A DNA stretch of 38,694 nt. Origin: an uncultured Eubacterium sp. Its GTDB lineage: Bacteria; Bacillota; Clostridia; Lachnospirales; Lachnospiraceae. The notes beneath the pieces are model-generated. The model did not search any database. It was not told the DNA's origin and saw only the letters and a list, made by a program, of their open reading frames with translations. The position numbers and the translations under genes were made by a program. Of the stretch, positions 9,985 through 18,467 are shown piece by piece (position 1 is the stretch's first letter; each line of letters opens with the position of its first letter). The stretch is from positions 1-38,694 of the forward strand of contig CAKREC010000018.1 in the NCBI GenBank assembly GCA_934316925.1, written 5' to 3'.

Positions 9985-10014
9985 AGTGCCATGAATTGGA
10001 AAGAGGGATACGAT

Positions 10015-10989
10015 ATGTTTCTTGATATGTTGGACCGTTACGACAAGATCACGATCCAGTGCCACGATAATCCGGATGCAGACACGATAGGGGCCGGATT
10101 TGGTGTGTACCGTTATCTTATGTCAAAAGGAAAACGGGCAGAGTTGATATATGGTGGAAAAAATATTATAACAAAGCCAAGTCTTATTATGATGATCCGC
10201 GAGTTGCAGATCCCGATCCGGCATGTGGATCAGCGGGATGAATGCGAGTTTTTGCTCACGGTGGATTGCCAGTATCAGGGAGGCAATGTAACGCCGTTCC
10301 GGGCAAAGCATATTGGCATGATCGATCATCATCCGGTATGCGTACCGATCGATGACAAGTGCTGGATCAAGGATCAATATGGAAGCTGCAGTACGGCAGT
10401 GTGGGAATTGATGTGTGAAGCCGGCTATGATTTCGAGCAGGATATGGCGTTGTCGACAGCACTTTATTATGGGTTGTATAGTGATACCGGGCAGTTGTCT
10501 GAGATCTATATGAAACAGGATCGTCAGATGCGTGACCAGCTGATCGTTGATCGGCGGATCATGGATCGCATTGTAAATTCGAACCTTACCAGAGAAGAAT
10601 TGAAGATTGCCGGAGAGGCACTTTCTTCTTATTATTTTGATGAAGATTATTCGTTTGCGATTTTGCGTACACGTCCCTGCGATCCGAACTTATTGGGCGT
10701 GATCAGTGATATGGCGATCCAGGTGGATACGGTTGATCTTTGCGTTGTATACAATGAAACAGCGATTGGATATAAGCTGTCGATCCGAAGCAATTTGAAT
10801 GAGGCAAGTGCCAGCCAGCTGGCAAGATACATCAGCCGGGACGCCGGAACAGGCGGAGGTCACAACAACAAGGCGGGAGTGTATCTGATGAAAAAATACT
10901 GGTGGGCCAAACACAGTGACACCGAATTTGAGCAGACGCTGATCCGTCAGATTCGCGATTTTAAAGATAAAGGTGGTTTGTTTGAATAA
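10015..10989 (+). CDS. DHH/DHHA1 family phosphoesterase (NrnA-like)
   Basis: DHH proteins of this size hydrolyse short RNAs, pAp or cyclic-dinucleotide products using two metal ions. The 324 residues include the metal motif HDNPDAD (17-23), DHH (104-106) in MIDHHPV, and the C-terminal DHHA1 motif GGGH (280-283) followed by NNKAG. There are no membrane segments, so it is the soluble class, not GdpP. I chose ATG 10015 because AGAGGG lies seven bases upstream. The ATG at 9991 would fall on the predicted transcription start and give a leaderless message. The substrate cannot be read from the sequence. The next gene starts inside its last codons. Confidence 0.85.
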   Translation: MFLDMLDRYDKITIQCHDNPDADTIGAGFGVYRYLMSKGKRAELIYGGKNIITKPSLIMMIRELQIPIRHVDQRDECEFLLTVDCQYQGGNVTPFRAKHIGMIDHHPVCVPIDDKCWIKDQYGSCSTAVWELMCEAGYDFEQDMALSTALYYGLYSDTGQLSEIYMKQDRQMRDQLIVDRRIMDRIVNSNLTREELKIAGEALSSYYFDEDYSFAILRTRPCDPNLLGVISDMAIQVDTVDLCVVYNETAIGYKLSIRSNLNEASASQLARYISRDAGTGGGHNNKAGVYLMKKYWWAKHSDTEFEQTLIRQIRDFKDKGGLFE

Positions 10990-12244
10990 ATACATCCAAA
11001 TATTGAGCGTATGTATTCTTCTTTCACTTGTATGCTGTGGCTGTGTAAAAAATGTGGTGCAGCCACGGCAGAGCGCAGAGGAAACGGTGACACCGTCTGG
11101 GAAAGGCATTGTTACTTCTGGCGGCGCGGTTGGAGAAGTTCCTTTGACAGAACGAAGCCGGCAGTACAGCCAGCAGATCGTTTCCGGACTTACGAGTGAA
11201 GTGTGGGAGCATTTTTCGGATAGCCTCAAGCAGCAGATCCCGGAGGAGAACCTTCAGGCATCCTGGAATGGCGTGGCATCTGGACTGAGTGGATATCAGG
11301 GCGTGGAGAGTGTAGAAGAGAGCAGCCGGGATGGCTATGATGTAGTTCTTGTTACACTCCGATATAAAGATAATAAGGGACGTACGATACGATTTGATTA
11401 TAATGAAGATCAGACGATTGCCGGGATCTGGTTTGATGAAGTTGTTCTGGGAACCAGAAAAGAAGATGACAGTGAAAGTACACACGAAACATCAGTAAAG
11501 ATTGGCCGGGATCCGTACACGTTGGATGCGGTTCTTTCGTTACCGGAACAGACAGCCAAGGCACCGGTTGTGATCCTGTTGGGAGACGGAGCATCGTTAG
11601 ATGCAGATGGCACTGTAGGAGCTGCCGGAAATACGCCACTACGTGATCTGGCAAGGGCGCTGGCAGAAGAGGGCATTGCTTCTTTGCGATACAGTACCCG
11701 GATGTATTTATATGGGCAGTCCATGAAGAAAACACCGGGGATTTATGATTCCTATATTCAGGATGCGGGATATGCACTGGATTATGTATACAATCAATCC
11801 CGGATTGACCGGACAAAGATTTTTTATCTTGGTATGGGGGAAGCCGGTGATTACATGTCAGCGATCGTTTCGGCAAAGAAAAATCGCACAGCCGGAGCAA
11901 TTCTGATGGGGGCAAAGCCCTTGAAATTGCAGGAAGAACTCTATGGAGCGACAGGCAAAACGGTTCAAGTGGACGCCCGGTATTTTATGGATGTGAATTC
12001 GACGATCCCATTGCTGGTGCTGCAGGGGGAGAAAGATTTTGAAACTACGATGGACGATTTCGGACAATGGAAACCCTTGTGGAAAGGACGCTCCCATGTG
12101 GATTACCGCTCCTTTTCCGGATTGAACCATTATTTTATGAAAAGCAGCGGTAAACAGGATAAGTCGGATTATGACAGTGAAGGCACCATAGATGCGGATG
12201 TTTCCAGTCAGATCATTCAATGGATTCAACAGTTGGCTGAATGA
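10982..12244 (+). CDS. Lipoprotein with alpha/beta-hydrolase-like domain, nucleophile apparently lost
   Basis: About 420 residues, starting at TTG 10982 behind AAAGGTGG. The start overlaps the previous gene by 8 bp. It begins with a lipoprotein signal peptide (MNKYIQILSVCILLSLVCCGC, lipid-modified Cys probably 21), so it should sit on the outer face of the membrane. A DUF3887-like region (about 50-155) is followed by an alpha/beta-hydrolase region similar to serine peptidase-like hydrolases (RDLARALAEEGIASLRYSTR). The acid (D352 in GEKDFETTMDDF) and His (H383 in GLNHYFM) are present. The nucleophile elbow reads G284-M-G-E-A-G instead of GxSxGG, and the oxyanion HG motif is LGDGAS. It is therefore probably a non-catalytic binding protein. 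The 3' end overlaps the convergent P-ATPase gene by 19 bp. Confidence 0.75.
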   Translation: MNKYIQILSVCILLSLVCCGCVKNVVQPRQSAEETVTPSGKGIVTSGGAVGEVPLTERSRQYSQQIVSGLTSEVWEHFSDSLKQQIPEENLQASWNGVASGLSGYQGVESVEESSRDGYDVVLVTLRYKDNKGRTIRFDYNEDQTIAGIWFDEVVLGTRKEDDSESTHETSVKIGRDPYTLDAVLSLPEQTAKAPVVILLGDGASLDADGTVGAAGNTPLRDLARALAEEGIASLRYSTRMYLYGQSMKKTPGIYDSYIQDAGYALDYVYNQSRIDRTKIFYLGMGEAGDYMSAIVSAKKNRTAGAILMGAKPLKLQEELYGATGKTVQVDARYFMDVNSTIPLLVLQGEKDFETTMDDFGQWKPLWKGRSHVDYRSFSGLNHYFMKSSGKQDKSDYDSEGTIDADVSSQIIQWIQQLAE

Positions 12245-14703
12245 AAACGTTTCTGCATCTCGACCAGTGGAATTGGCAAAAATGACAGCGCGATGACACG
12301 GAACCATTGACCGGCAGACAAAGAAATCGTATGAAAGATCTGCTGGAGTGGTGGCAGGATCATGACACTGATCTGCAAAAGGAAGCAGAGCGCGACACTG
12401 AAAAACAGTTTCTTGTTGGAGAATATGCCAATTTCCAGCAGACTGCGGTCACTTCTCATATTGAATACGTGAAAAAGTTGTGAGAGTGACAGGACACCGA
12501 AACACATGGTAGAGTTTCCGGCGATATATGCTACAAGTGCCAGCGAGCCGATAAAGAGTCCTTCGATGACCAGTTGAAATCCGGAGGCCATGGAGAACAT
12601 TCCCTTTTTCGGAGAGATCGGTTTTCGCTTCATGATTGAAGGATCTGGTGGCTCCAGCCCAAGGCACAGGGCAGGAAAGGAATCCGTCACAAGGTTGATC
12701 AATAACAATTGTACGGGGAGAAGTGGAACTTCAAGCCCCAGCAAGATAGCAGCAAAAATAGTCATGATTTCCCCGATGTTGCAGGACAGAAGGAAATGAA
12801 TGGCTTTTTTTATGTTGTCGAAAATCCCGCGTCCTTCCCGGACGGCAGCGATGATGGTGGAGAAATTATCATCCATCAGGACCAGATCGGCGGCACCTTT
12901 GGCGACATCGGTCCCGCCTTTTCCCATGGCACAGCCAATGTCTGCCGCTTTCAGGGCAGGAGCGTCGTTGACGCCATCTCCGGTCATGGCGACAACATTG
13001 CCCAGTGTCTGATAGGCTTTGACAAGACGTACTTTGTGTGCAGGTGTTACGCGAGCAAAAACTGTTGTTGAAGAAAGTCGGGAAAGGAGCTCTTCATCCG
13101 TGATGGCATCCAGCTCCGCCCCGGTCATGACCTGGGATTCATTTTGGCAGATCTTTAATTCATGGGCAATAGCAGCGGCGGTATTCTTGTGGTCGCCCGT
13201 GATCATGACAGGCAGGATTCCGGCGTCGTGACAGCAGGCTACGGCATGATAAGCCTCTTTTCTTGGTGGATCAATAAAGCCGGCAAATCCCGCAAAGATC
13301 AGGTGCTCTTCGCTTAGAGAGGAAGATTCTTTGTAAGCAAAGGCAAGTACCCGCAGTGCTTTTTTTGCATAAGATTCCGCAATTTCTAAAAGCTGGGCGC
13401 GGTGCGAAGCGCTCAGAGGATGAACCGAACCATTTTCATTAAGCTGCCCGCATTGTGACAAAACAATTTCAGGAGCTCCTTTGGTGATGACAAGAGATTG
13501 GCTGCCATCTTTGCAGAGAACGGACATTTCCTTTCTGGTAGAATCAAATGGAAGTTCAGATTGACGGGGATAATTTTTTTGCACTTCGGGAAATGACAAT
13601 CCCTGTTCGTTACAGAAACGGATGAGAGCCTGCTCCATGGGACCGGTTTCATTATTGCATAACAGGAACAGGGTATGCAGCCAGTCAGCTGGACAAAAGG
13701 CATCGTGTTTTGTGAGGGTCATCTGGTTCTGGGTCAAGGTGCCTGTTTTATCCGAACAGACAACCGTTGCGCTTCCGAGTGTTTCAACCGCAGGAAGATG
13801 GCGGATCACCGCTTTTTGTTTTGCCATACGCTCTACGCCAAGGGACAGCATGATCGTCACCAAGGCGGGAAGACTTTCCGGAATGGCGGCAACCCCCAGA
13901 CTGACGGATGTCATAAACATGGAAAAGATTGGTTTATTCTGGTAGATGCCGAGCAGAAAAATGATCCCGCAGATCAGCAGTGCCAGAATACCCAATAGCT
14001 TTCCGGTTTTAGCAAGACGGATCGTAAGTGGCGTTTTGGGAGCGGCTTCGGAGGAGAGCATGTGTGCAATATGACCGATCTGGGTGTGCATGCCGGTGGC
14101 GGTAATCTGACAGATTCCCCGTCCGGTGAGGACCATGGTCCCGGAAAAAACAGCATAGGGACATTCCAAAGCGGCGCCCTCCGGTTCGCCTGCCTTTTTT
14201 ACTCTTTTTTTAATTCCACCGGGTTCACCGGTAAGGGCTGATTCCTCTACCGTCAGATTCTGGCAGGAAAGGAGAAATCCATCGGCAGGAATCTGACAGC
14301 CGGTTTCTAAAAATACGAGATCCCGTGGGACAACTTCGGATGATAGAATTGAAAATTTTTTCCCGTCTCGCAGAACGTCGCAGTGGGGAGTCTGCATTGC
14401 TTTTAGAGCAGTGAGCGAGTGCTCGGCCTTTTTTTCCTGAAATACGCCAAGAAAAGCATTGATGAGGACAATGGCGAGGATGATCAGAGGATCTATATAG
14501 TCGCGGCTTCCCTGCAGATAGGATGCGAGAAAGGAGATCCCGGCTGCTAAAAGCAGTGTAATGATCATAAAATCTTTAAATTGTTCGAAAAACTGGTGAA
14601 GGATACCAGGTGGCTTTTCTGCGGTGAGCTGGTTTGCTCCGTAGGTTTCTCTTGCTTTTTTTACTTCTGCGGGCGATAGCCCGCTGCCATAATCTTGTTT
14701 CAT
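12226..14703 (-). CDS. Calcium-type cation-transporting P-type ATPase
   Basis: This pump uses ATP to move Ca2+ (or a similar cation) out across the membrane. The 825 residues show the full P-type IIA layout: N-terminal domain; actuator loop with LTGEPGG; the phosphorylation motif DKTGTLTQ with D318; an ATP-binding domain with KGAPE; the hinge MTGDGVNDAPALKAADIG; and about ten membrane segments. Residues that bind Ca2+ in SERCA have counterparts here: PESLP in TM4, NIGE in TM5 and NLVTD in TM6, which supports Ca2+ over Na+/K+. The usual TGES is TGEP here; the catalytic Glu is kept. AGAAAGGA precedes the ATG. Its 3' end overlaps the convergent lipoprotein gene. Confidence 0.93.
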   Translation of the reverse strand: MKQDYGSGLSPAEVKKARETYGANQLTAEKPPGILHQFFEQFKDFMIITLLLAAGISFLASYLQGSRDYIDPLIILAIVLINAFLGVFQEKKAEHSLTALKAMQTPHCDVLRDGKKFSILSSEVVPRDLVFLETGCQIPADGFLLSCQNLTVEESALTGEPGGIKKRVKKAGEPEGAALECPYAVFSGTMVLTGRGICQITATGMHTQIGHIAHMLSSEAAPKTPLTIRLAKTGKLLGILALLICGIIFLLGIYQNKPIFSMFMTSVSLGVAAIPESLPALVTIMLSLGVERMAKQKAVIRHLPAVETLGSATVVCSDKTGTLTQNQMTLTKHDAFCPADWLHTLFLLCNNETGPMEQALIRFCNEQGLSFPEVQKNYPRQSELPFDSTRKEMSVLCKDGSQSLVITKGAPEIVLSQCGQLNENGSVHPLSASHRAQLLEIAESYAKKALRVLAFAYKESSSLSEEHLIFAGFAGFIDPPRKEAYHAVACCHDAGILPVMITGDHKNTAAAIAHELKICQNESQVMTGAELDAITDEELLSRLSSTTVFARVTPAHKVRLVKAYQTLGNVVAMTGDGVNDAPALKAADIGCAMGKGGTDVAKGAADLVLMDDNFSTIIAAVREGRGIFDNIKKAIHFLLSCNIGEIMTIFAAILLGLEVPLLPVQLLLINLVTDSFPALCLGLEPPDPSIMKRKPISPKKGMFSMASGFQLVIEGLFIGSLALVAYIAGNSTMCFGVLSLSQLFHVFNMRSDRSLLEIGIFSNKKLFFSVALCFLLQISVMILPPLQQIFHTISLSAGQWFRVIALSFLPIPLVEMQKRFHSANC

Positions 14704-14783
14704 TGTCCGTTCCTTTCTTTATAAAATCCCATTTGCCGGTTGAAATGCATAGGATAATAATAAAATGATAAGGCGATAAAACC

Positions 14784-15335
14784 ATGATATTGATTCTATT
14801 GCTTTCACTGTCTGTGAGCATTGATTCTTTTGGAATTGGAGCAGCGTACGGTATGGAAAAGATTACGATCCCGCGAAATACAAAGTGGATGATCACGGGG
14901 ATCAACGGTGTTATAACCCTTGCTGCCGTTACATTTGGCCAGCTGCTGACAAGATGGATGGATCCCGTTCTGGTTCAGTGCTTTGGAGGAGTGATCCTGA
15001 TCGCACTAGGGATACGGGGAATCTTTGCGGGGAAAAAACAGCCGTCGGAATATGATAAAGACCACTCACGCATTTTGGAACCGGTAGAAGGCATGGCGGT
15101 GGGAATTTCCCTGGCAGCCGATGCGGCGTGTGGCGCGGTCTGTCTGTGCAATATGGGTTGGGAAAAGTATTTATTTCCCATACTGACCATGTTTTTTGGA
15201 ACCTTTTTTTTACTTGCCGGGGCGTCTGCTTTAGAAAAAAAACAGACTTGGCAAAAAGCATTTCCGGTTGATATGTTGGCCAGTGCCGTTCTTATTGCAC
15301 TGGGGGCTTTTCGGATTTTCTTTTCCCGGCAATAA
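14784..15335 (+). CDS. YtaF/MntP-family membrane protein
   Basis: This 183-residue protein has about six membrane segments. It begins MILILLLSLSVSIDSFGIGAAYGM, the Asp-containing LSxSxDSFGxG motif of the MntP/YtaF superfamily, and repeats it as EGMAVGISLAADAACGAV around residues 106-123. This internal duplication is typical of the family. MntP members export Mn2+, and YtaF members are associated with sporulation in Bacilli and Clostridia. The kinship to YtaF seems closer (IPRNTKW region and EPVEGMAVGISLAAD), but the substrate is not certain. It diverges from the P-ATPase gene across 80 bp and overlaps the convergent dedA gene by 44 bp at the 3' end. Confidence 0.75.
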   Translation: MILILLLSLSVSIDSFGIGAAYGMEKITIPRNTKWMITGINGVITLAAVTFGQLLTRWMDPVLVQCFGGVILIALGIRGIFAGKKQPSEYDKDHSRILEPVEGMAVGISLAADAACGAVCLCNMGWEKYLFPILTMFFGTFFLLAGASALEKKQTWQKAFPVDMLASAVLIALGAFRIFFSRQ

Positions 15336-15903
15336 GATACAGAATGTAAAGGATCAAGCAGATGGAACCAACGATGAGAATGATCTTTTTGTACTGATCA
15401 AAATAGGAAAAGAACCGTTCGCGATACGGATAAAAATAGTAGCCAAGGCAAAGCAGCAGGCTGTTCCAGATGCAGATCCCAAAAGCGGAAAATATGAGAT
15501 AAGCGATCAACGGATATTTCATGGCGCCGGCAACAAATCCAATATATGTCCGGCAAAGAGGCAGCAGTCTGGTGGCAAAAACGGCAATGGCGCCCCGATC
15601 ACCAAATTTTCGATACGAAGCTAAGATTGGTTTTTCAAAGGAGGGGAAGCGCTTCATGAGACGCTCTAAAAGGGGCGAGCCACCAGCTCTGCCGATTACA
15701 TAAGTGATCGAGGTGCCGGCGAGTCCGGCTATTGTACTGGCAATGACAAGAACAGGAAATGGGATTTCCTGCAGTGCGGCCAGAAAACCGGAGCACGGGA
15801 GAATGATTTCGCTGGATACCGGAAAACAACCATATTCTAAAAAAATTAAAAGGAGAATGGCAGCCAGACCATATCTTCCAAACAGGGAATACAACTGCTC
15901 CAT
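15292..15903 (-). CDS. DedA family membrane protein
   Basis: This is a 203-residue DedA/VTT-type membrane protein, a family linked to flipping of phospholipid or undecaprenyl-phosphate carriers. Typical features are FLEYGCFPVSSEIILPCSGFLA near residue 21, with a conserved Glu and Pro, the GxxxG-rich GRAGGS turn, and FGDRGAIAVFATRLLPLCRTYIGFVAGAMKYP (around residues 103-135) with the conserved Arg/Pro. It has four to five membrane segments and a basic C-terminus. GAGGTG precedes the ATG on the minus strand. Its 3' end runs 44 bp into the convergent YtaF-like gene, and it diverges from leuS. Confidence 0.88.
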   Translation of the reverse strand: MEQLYSLFGRYGLAAILLLIFLEYGCFPVSSEIILPCSGFLAALQEIPFPVLVIASTIAGLAGTSITYVIGRAGGSPLLERLMKRFPSFEKPILASYRKFGDRGAIAVFATRLLPLCRTYIGFVAGAMKYPLIAYLIFSAFGICIWNSLLLCLGYYFYPYRERFFSYFDQYKKIILIVGSICLILYILYLIAGKRKSEKPPVQ

Positions 15904-15967
15904 TTATGACACCTCACATTACCGGAAAACCTTGATATATCCTATGCCGGAGGGTGGGGAAGTATTC

Positions 15968-15996
15968 TTGACAAAGACTTTGTAGATTGTTATTAT
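15968..15996 (+). promoter_or_regulatory. leuS promoter
   Basis: Perfect TTGACA (15968-15973), a 17-base spacer and TATTAT (15991-15996). The predicted leader before ATG 16040 is only about 37 bases, leaving no room for a T-box leader. Confidence 0.75.
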
Positions 15997-16039
15997 TAAA
16001 AGGATGTTTAGATATTAAAATAGTAGAAAGGATAGAACC

Positions 16040-18448
16040 ATGAGTCAAAGTTACAATCCAAAAGAAATCGAAAAAAAATGGCAGGCAGTCTGGGATGAAG
16101 AAAAAGCATTTCAGGCTACCAATGATTATACAAAACCAAAGTATTATGCACTTGTTGAATTTCCATATCCATCCGGACAGGGTCTTCATGTAGGACATCC
16201 ACGTCCTTATACGGCATTGGACATTGTTGCCCGCAAAAGAAGAATGCAGGGATACAATGTATTGTATCCAATGGGTTGGGATGCTTTTGGATTGCCAACG
16301 GAGAATTATGCGATTAAAAATAAAGTACATCCGAAAGAGGTTACGAAGAACAATGTAGCACGTTTCAAAGCACAGCTGCAGGCACTTGGTTACTCTTTTG
16401 ACTGGGATCGTGAGATCAATACCACAGATCCTGCTTATTATCACTGGACACAGTGGATCTTTCTGAAGCTGTTCAAAGCTGGTCTGGCTTACAAAACAGA
16501 GATGCCGATCAACTGGTGTACTTCCTGCAAATGCGGTCTTGCCAATGAGGAAGTAGTCAACGGCGTTTGCGAGCGCTGTGGCAGTCCGGTTGTCCGCAAA
16601 GTAAAAAGCCAGTGGATGTTGAAGATTACAGAGTATGCAGATAAGCTGATCGATGATCTGGAAGGACTGGATTATATTGAGCGCGTCAAAGTTTCCCAGA
16701 AGAACTGGATCGGTCGTTCTCATGGAGCAGAAGTTGACTTTGCATTGAAAGGCAAAGAAGAAAAACTTCGTATCTATACGACCCGTCCGGATACACTGTT
16801 TGGTGTTACCTATATGGTTGTTTCTCCGGAACATCCATATCTGGACAAATATAAAGATGAGATCAAAAACTGGGATGCGATCCTGGAATACCGTGAGATG
16901 GCATCCAGAAAATCCGATTTTGAACGTACAGAACTTGCCAAGGACAAGACCGGTGTGGCGATCGATGGACTCACAGCGATCAATCCGGTCAATGGCAAAG
17001 AGATCCCGATCTGGGTTTCTGACTATGTATTGATGAGTTATGGAACCGGTGCCATCATGGCAGTGCCGGCACATGACACAAGAGACTGGGAATTTGCAAA
17101 GAAATTCGGCCTGCCGATCGTGGAAGTCATCGAAGGCGGAGATGTAGAAAAGGAAGCATATACCGATGTAGCAACCGGAACATTAGTAAACTCCGGCTTT
17201 TTGACCGGCAAATCCGTTGCAGAGGCAAAAGAGGCGATCATCCAGTGGCTGCAGGACGAAAAAGTAGGAACAGCGAAGAAAAACTTCAAACTGCGTGACT
17301 GGGTATTCTCACGCCAGCGTTACTGGGGTGAGCCAATTCCGATCGTGAAGTGTGAAAAATGTGGCTATGTTCCGGTACCGGAAGATCAGCTTCCACTTGA
17401 ATTGCCGGAAGTAGATAATTATATGCCGACCGACAATGGAGAATCACCTATTGCCAATATCCGTTCATGGGTTGAGACGACTTGTCCATGCTGCGGTGGA
17501 AAGGCAGAGAGAGAAACCGATACGATGCCACAGTGGGCTGGTTCCTCCTGGTATTTCCTTCGCTATATCGATCCGAAAAATGATGAGGCGCTGGCAAGCC
17601 GGGAAGCAATGGAATACTGGCTTCCGGTTGACTGGTACAATGGTGGAATGGAGCATACAACCCTGCATTTGTTGTATTCCCGTTTCTGGCACAAATTCCT
17701 GTATGATCAGGGTGTTGTTCCAACCAAAGAGCCATACCAGAAGAGAACTTCCCACGGTATGATCCTCGGCGAAAATGGCGAGAAGATGAGTAAATCCCGT
17801 GGAAATGTCATCAATCCGGATGATATTGTCAATGATTACGGTGCCGATACACTCCGTACGTATGAGATGTTTATCGGTACGTTTGACGCTGCTGCTTCCT
17901 GGTCTGAGGATGGTGTAAAGGGATGCCGTCGTTTCCTCGAACGCGTATGGAAATTACAGGATATGGTTACCGAAGAGACCGGATACTCCGATGATATGGA
18001 AACCAAGATGCACCAGACGATCAAAAAAGTCAGTGGTGATTTTGAAACATTAAAATATAATACAGCGATTGCTGCGATGATGGCATTGATCAACGATTTC
18101 TATAAAAAAGGATCTGTTACAAGAGACGAATTTAAGACATTGCTTGTGCTGCTCAATCCGGTAGCACCACATATTACAGAAGAATTGTGGAAGATCATGA
18201 ACTATGGCGGTTATCTGTTCCAGACAAGCTGGCCGGAGTACGATGAGGCGAAGACCGTAGAGCAGGTACAGGAGATTGGTGTACAGGTCAACGGAAAAGT
18301 CCGTGCTACGGTATCGATTGCGATCGATGCAGACCGTGATACTGCTCTTGCAGCCGCAAGAGAGGCACTGGGGGACAAATTAGGCGACAAACAGGTTGTC
18401 AAAGAAATTTATGTGCCGGGAAGAATTATCAATATTGTAGTGAAATAG
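16040..18448 (+). CDS. leuS: Leucyl-tRNA synthetase
   Basis: LeuS charges tRNA-Leu with leucine and edits mischarged products. The 802-residue protein is of normal bacterial length. The class I signatures are HVGH (50-53, the HIGH motif) and KMSKS (582-586). A zinc site is formed by CTSCKCG and CERCG around 163-184. The CP1 editing domain follows (about 215-405) with the Thr-rich TTRPDTLFG and the editing-site [20 protein letters not shown] second Cys pair lies at CEKCGY and CPCCGG, and the anticodon-binding and C-terminal domains end the protein. GAAAGGA lies upstream of the ATG. The wall-polymer genes follow 19 bp after its stop, so read-through from the leuS promoter is likely. Confidence 0.98.
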   Translation: MSQSYNPKEIEKKWQAVWDEEKAFQATNDYTKPKYYALVEFPYPSGQGLHVGHPRPYTALDIVARKRRMQGYNVLYPMGWDAFGLPTENYAIKNKVHPKEVTKNNVARFKAQLQALGYSFDWDREINTTDPAYYHWTQWIFLKLFKAGLAYKTEMPINWCTSCKCGLANEEVVNGVCERCGSPVVRKVKSQWMLKITEYADKLIDDLEGLDYIERVKVSQKNWIGRSHGAEVDFALKGKEEKLRIYTTRPDTLFGVTYMVVSPEHPYLDKYKDEIKNWDAILEYREMASRKSDFERTELAKDKTGVAIDGLTAINPVNGKEIPIWVSDYVLMSYGTGAIMAVPAHDTRDWEFAKKFGLPIVEVIEGGDVEKEAYTDVATGTLVNSGFLTGKSVAEAKEAIIQWLQDEKVGTAKKNFKLRDWVFSRQRYWGEPIPIVKCEKCGYVPVPEDQLPLELPEVDNYMPTDNGESPIANIRSWVETTCPCCGGKAERETDTMPQWAGSSWYFLRYIDPKNDEALASREAMEYWLPVDWYNGGMEHTTLHLLYSRFWHKFLYDQGVVPTKEPYQKRTSHGMILGENGEKMSKSRGNVINPDDIVNDYGADTLRTYEMFIGTFDAAASWSEDGVKGCRRFLERVWKLQDMVTEETGYSDDMETKMHQTIKKVSGDFETLKYNTAIAAMMALINDFYKKGSVTRDEFKTLLVLLNPVAPHITEELWKIMNYGGYLFQTSWPEYDEAKTVEQVQEIGVQVNGKVRATVSIAIDADRDTALAAAREALGDKLGDKQVVKEIYVPGRIINIVVK

Positions 18449-18467
18449 AGCAAAAGGGAGAATGACT

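Noticed and set aside
9991..10014. Leaderless start of the DHH phosphoesterase at ATG 9991
   Set aside because: The ATG would coincide with the predicted transcription start, but ATG 10015 has a good AGAGGG site and begins where the family homology begins.
14704..14783. Promoters in the gap between the P-ATPase and YtaF-like genes
   Set aside because: TTGAAA (14740-14745) is followed by TAAAAT only 15 bases later, and no good minus-strand pair is visible. A promoter must exist here, but I cannot place it with confidence.
15904..16039. Possible T-box riboswitch in front of leuS
   Set aside because: The promoter leaves a leader of about 37 bases, and no T-box sequence, specifier loop or antiterminator is visible.
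15914..17074. A 386-codon open frame on the minus strand opposite leuS
   Set aside because: It lies fully antisense to the start of leuS, has odd composition (Cys/Phe/Ile/His-rich) and no family resemblance. It arises from codon use of the sense gene.
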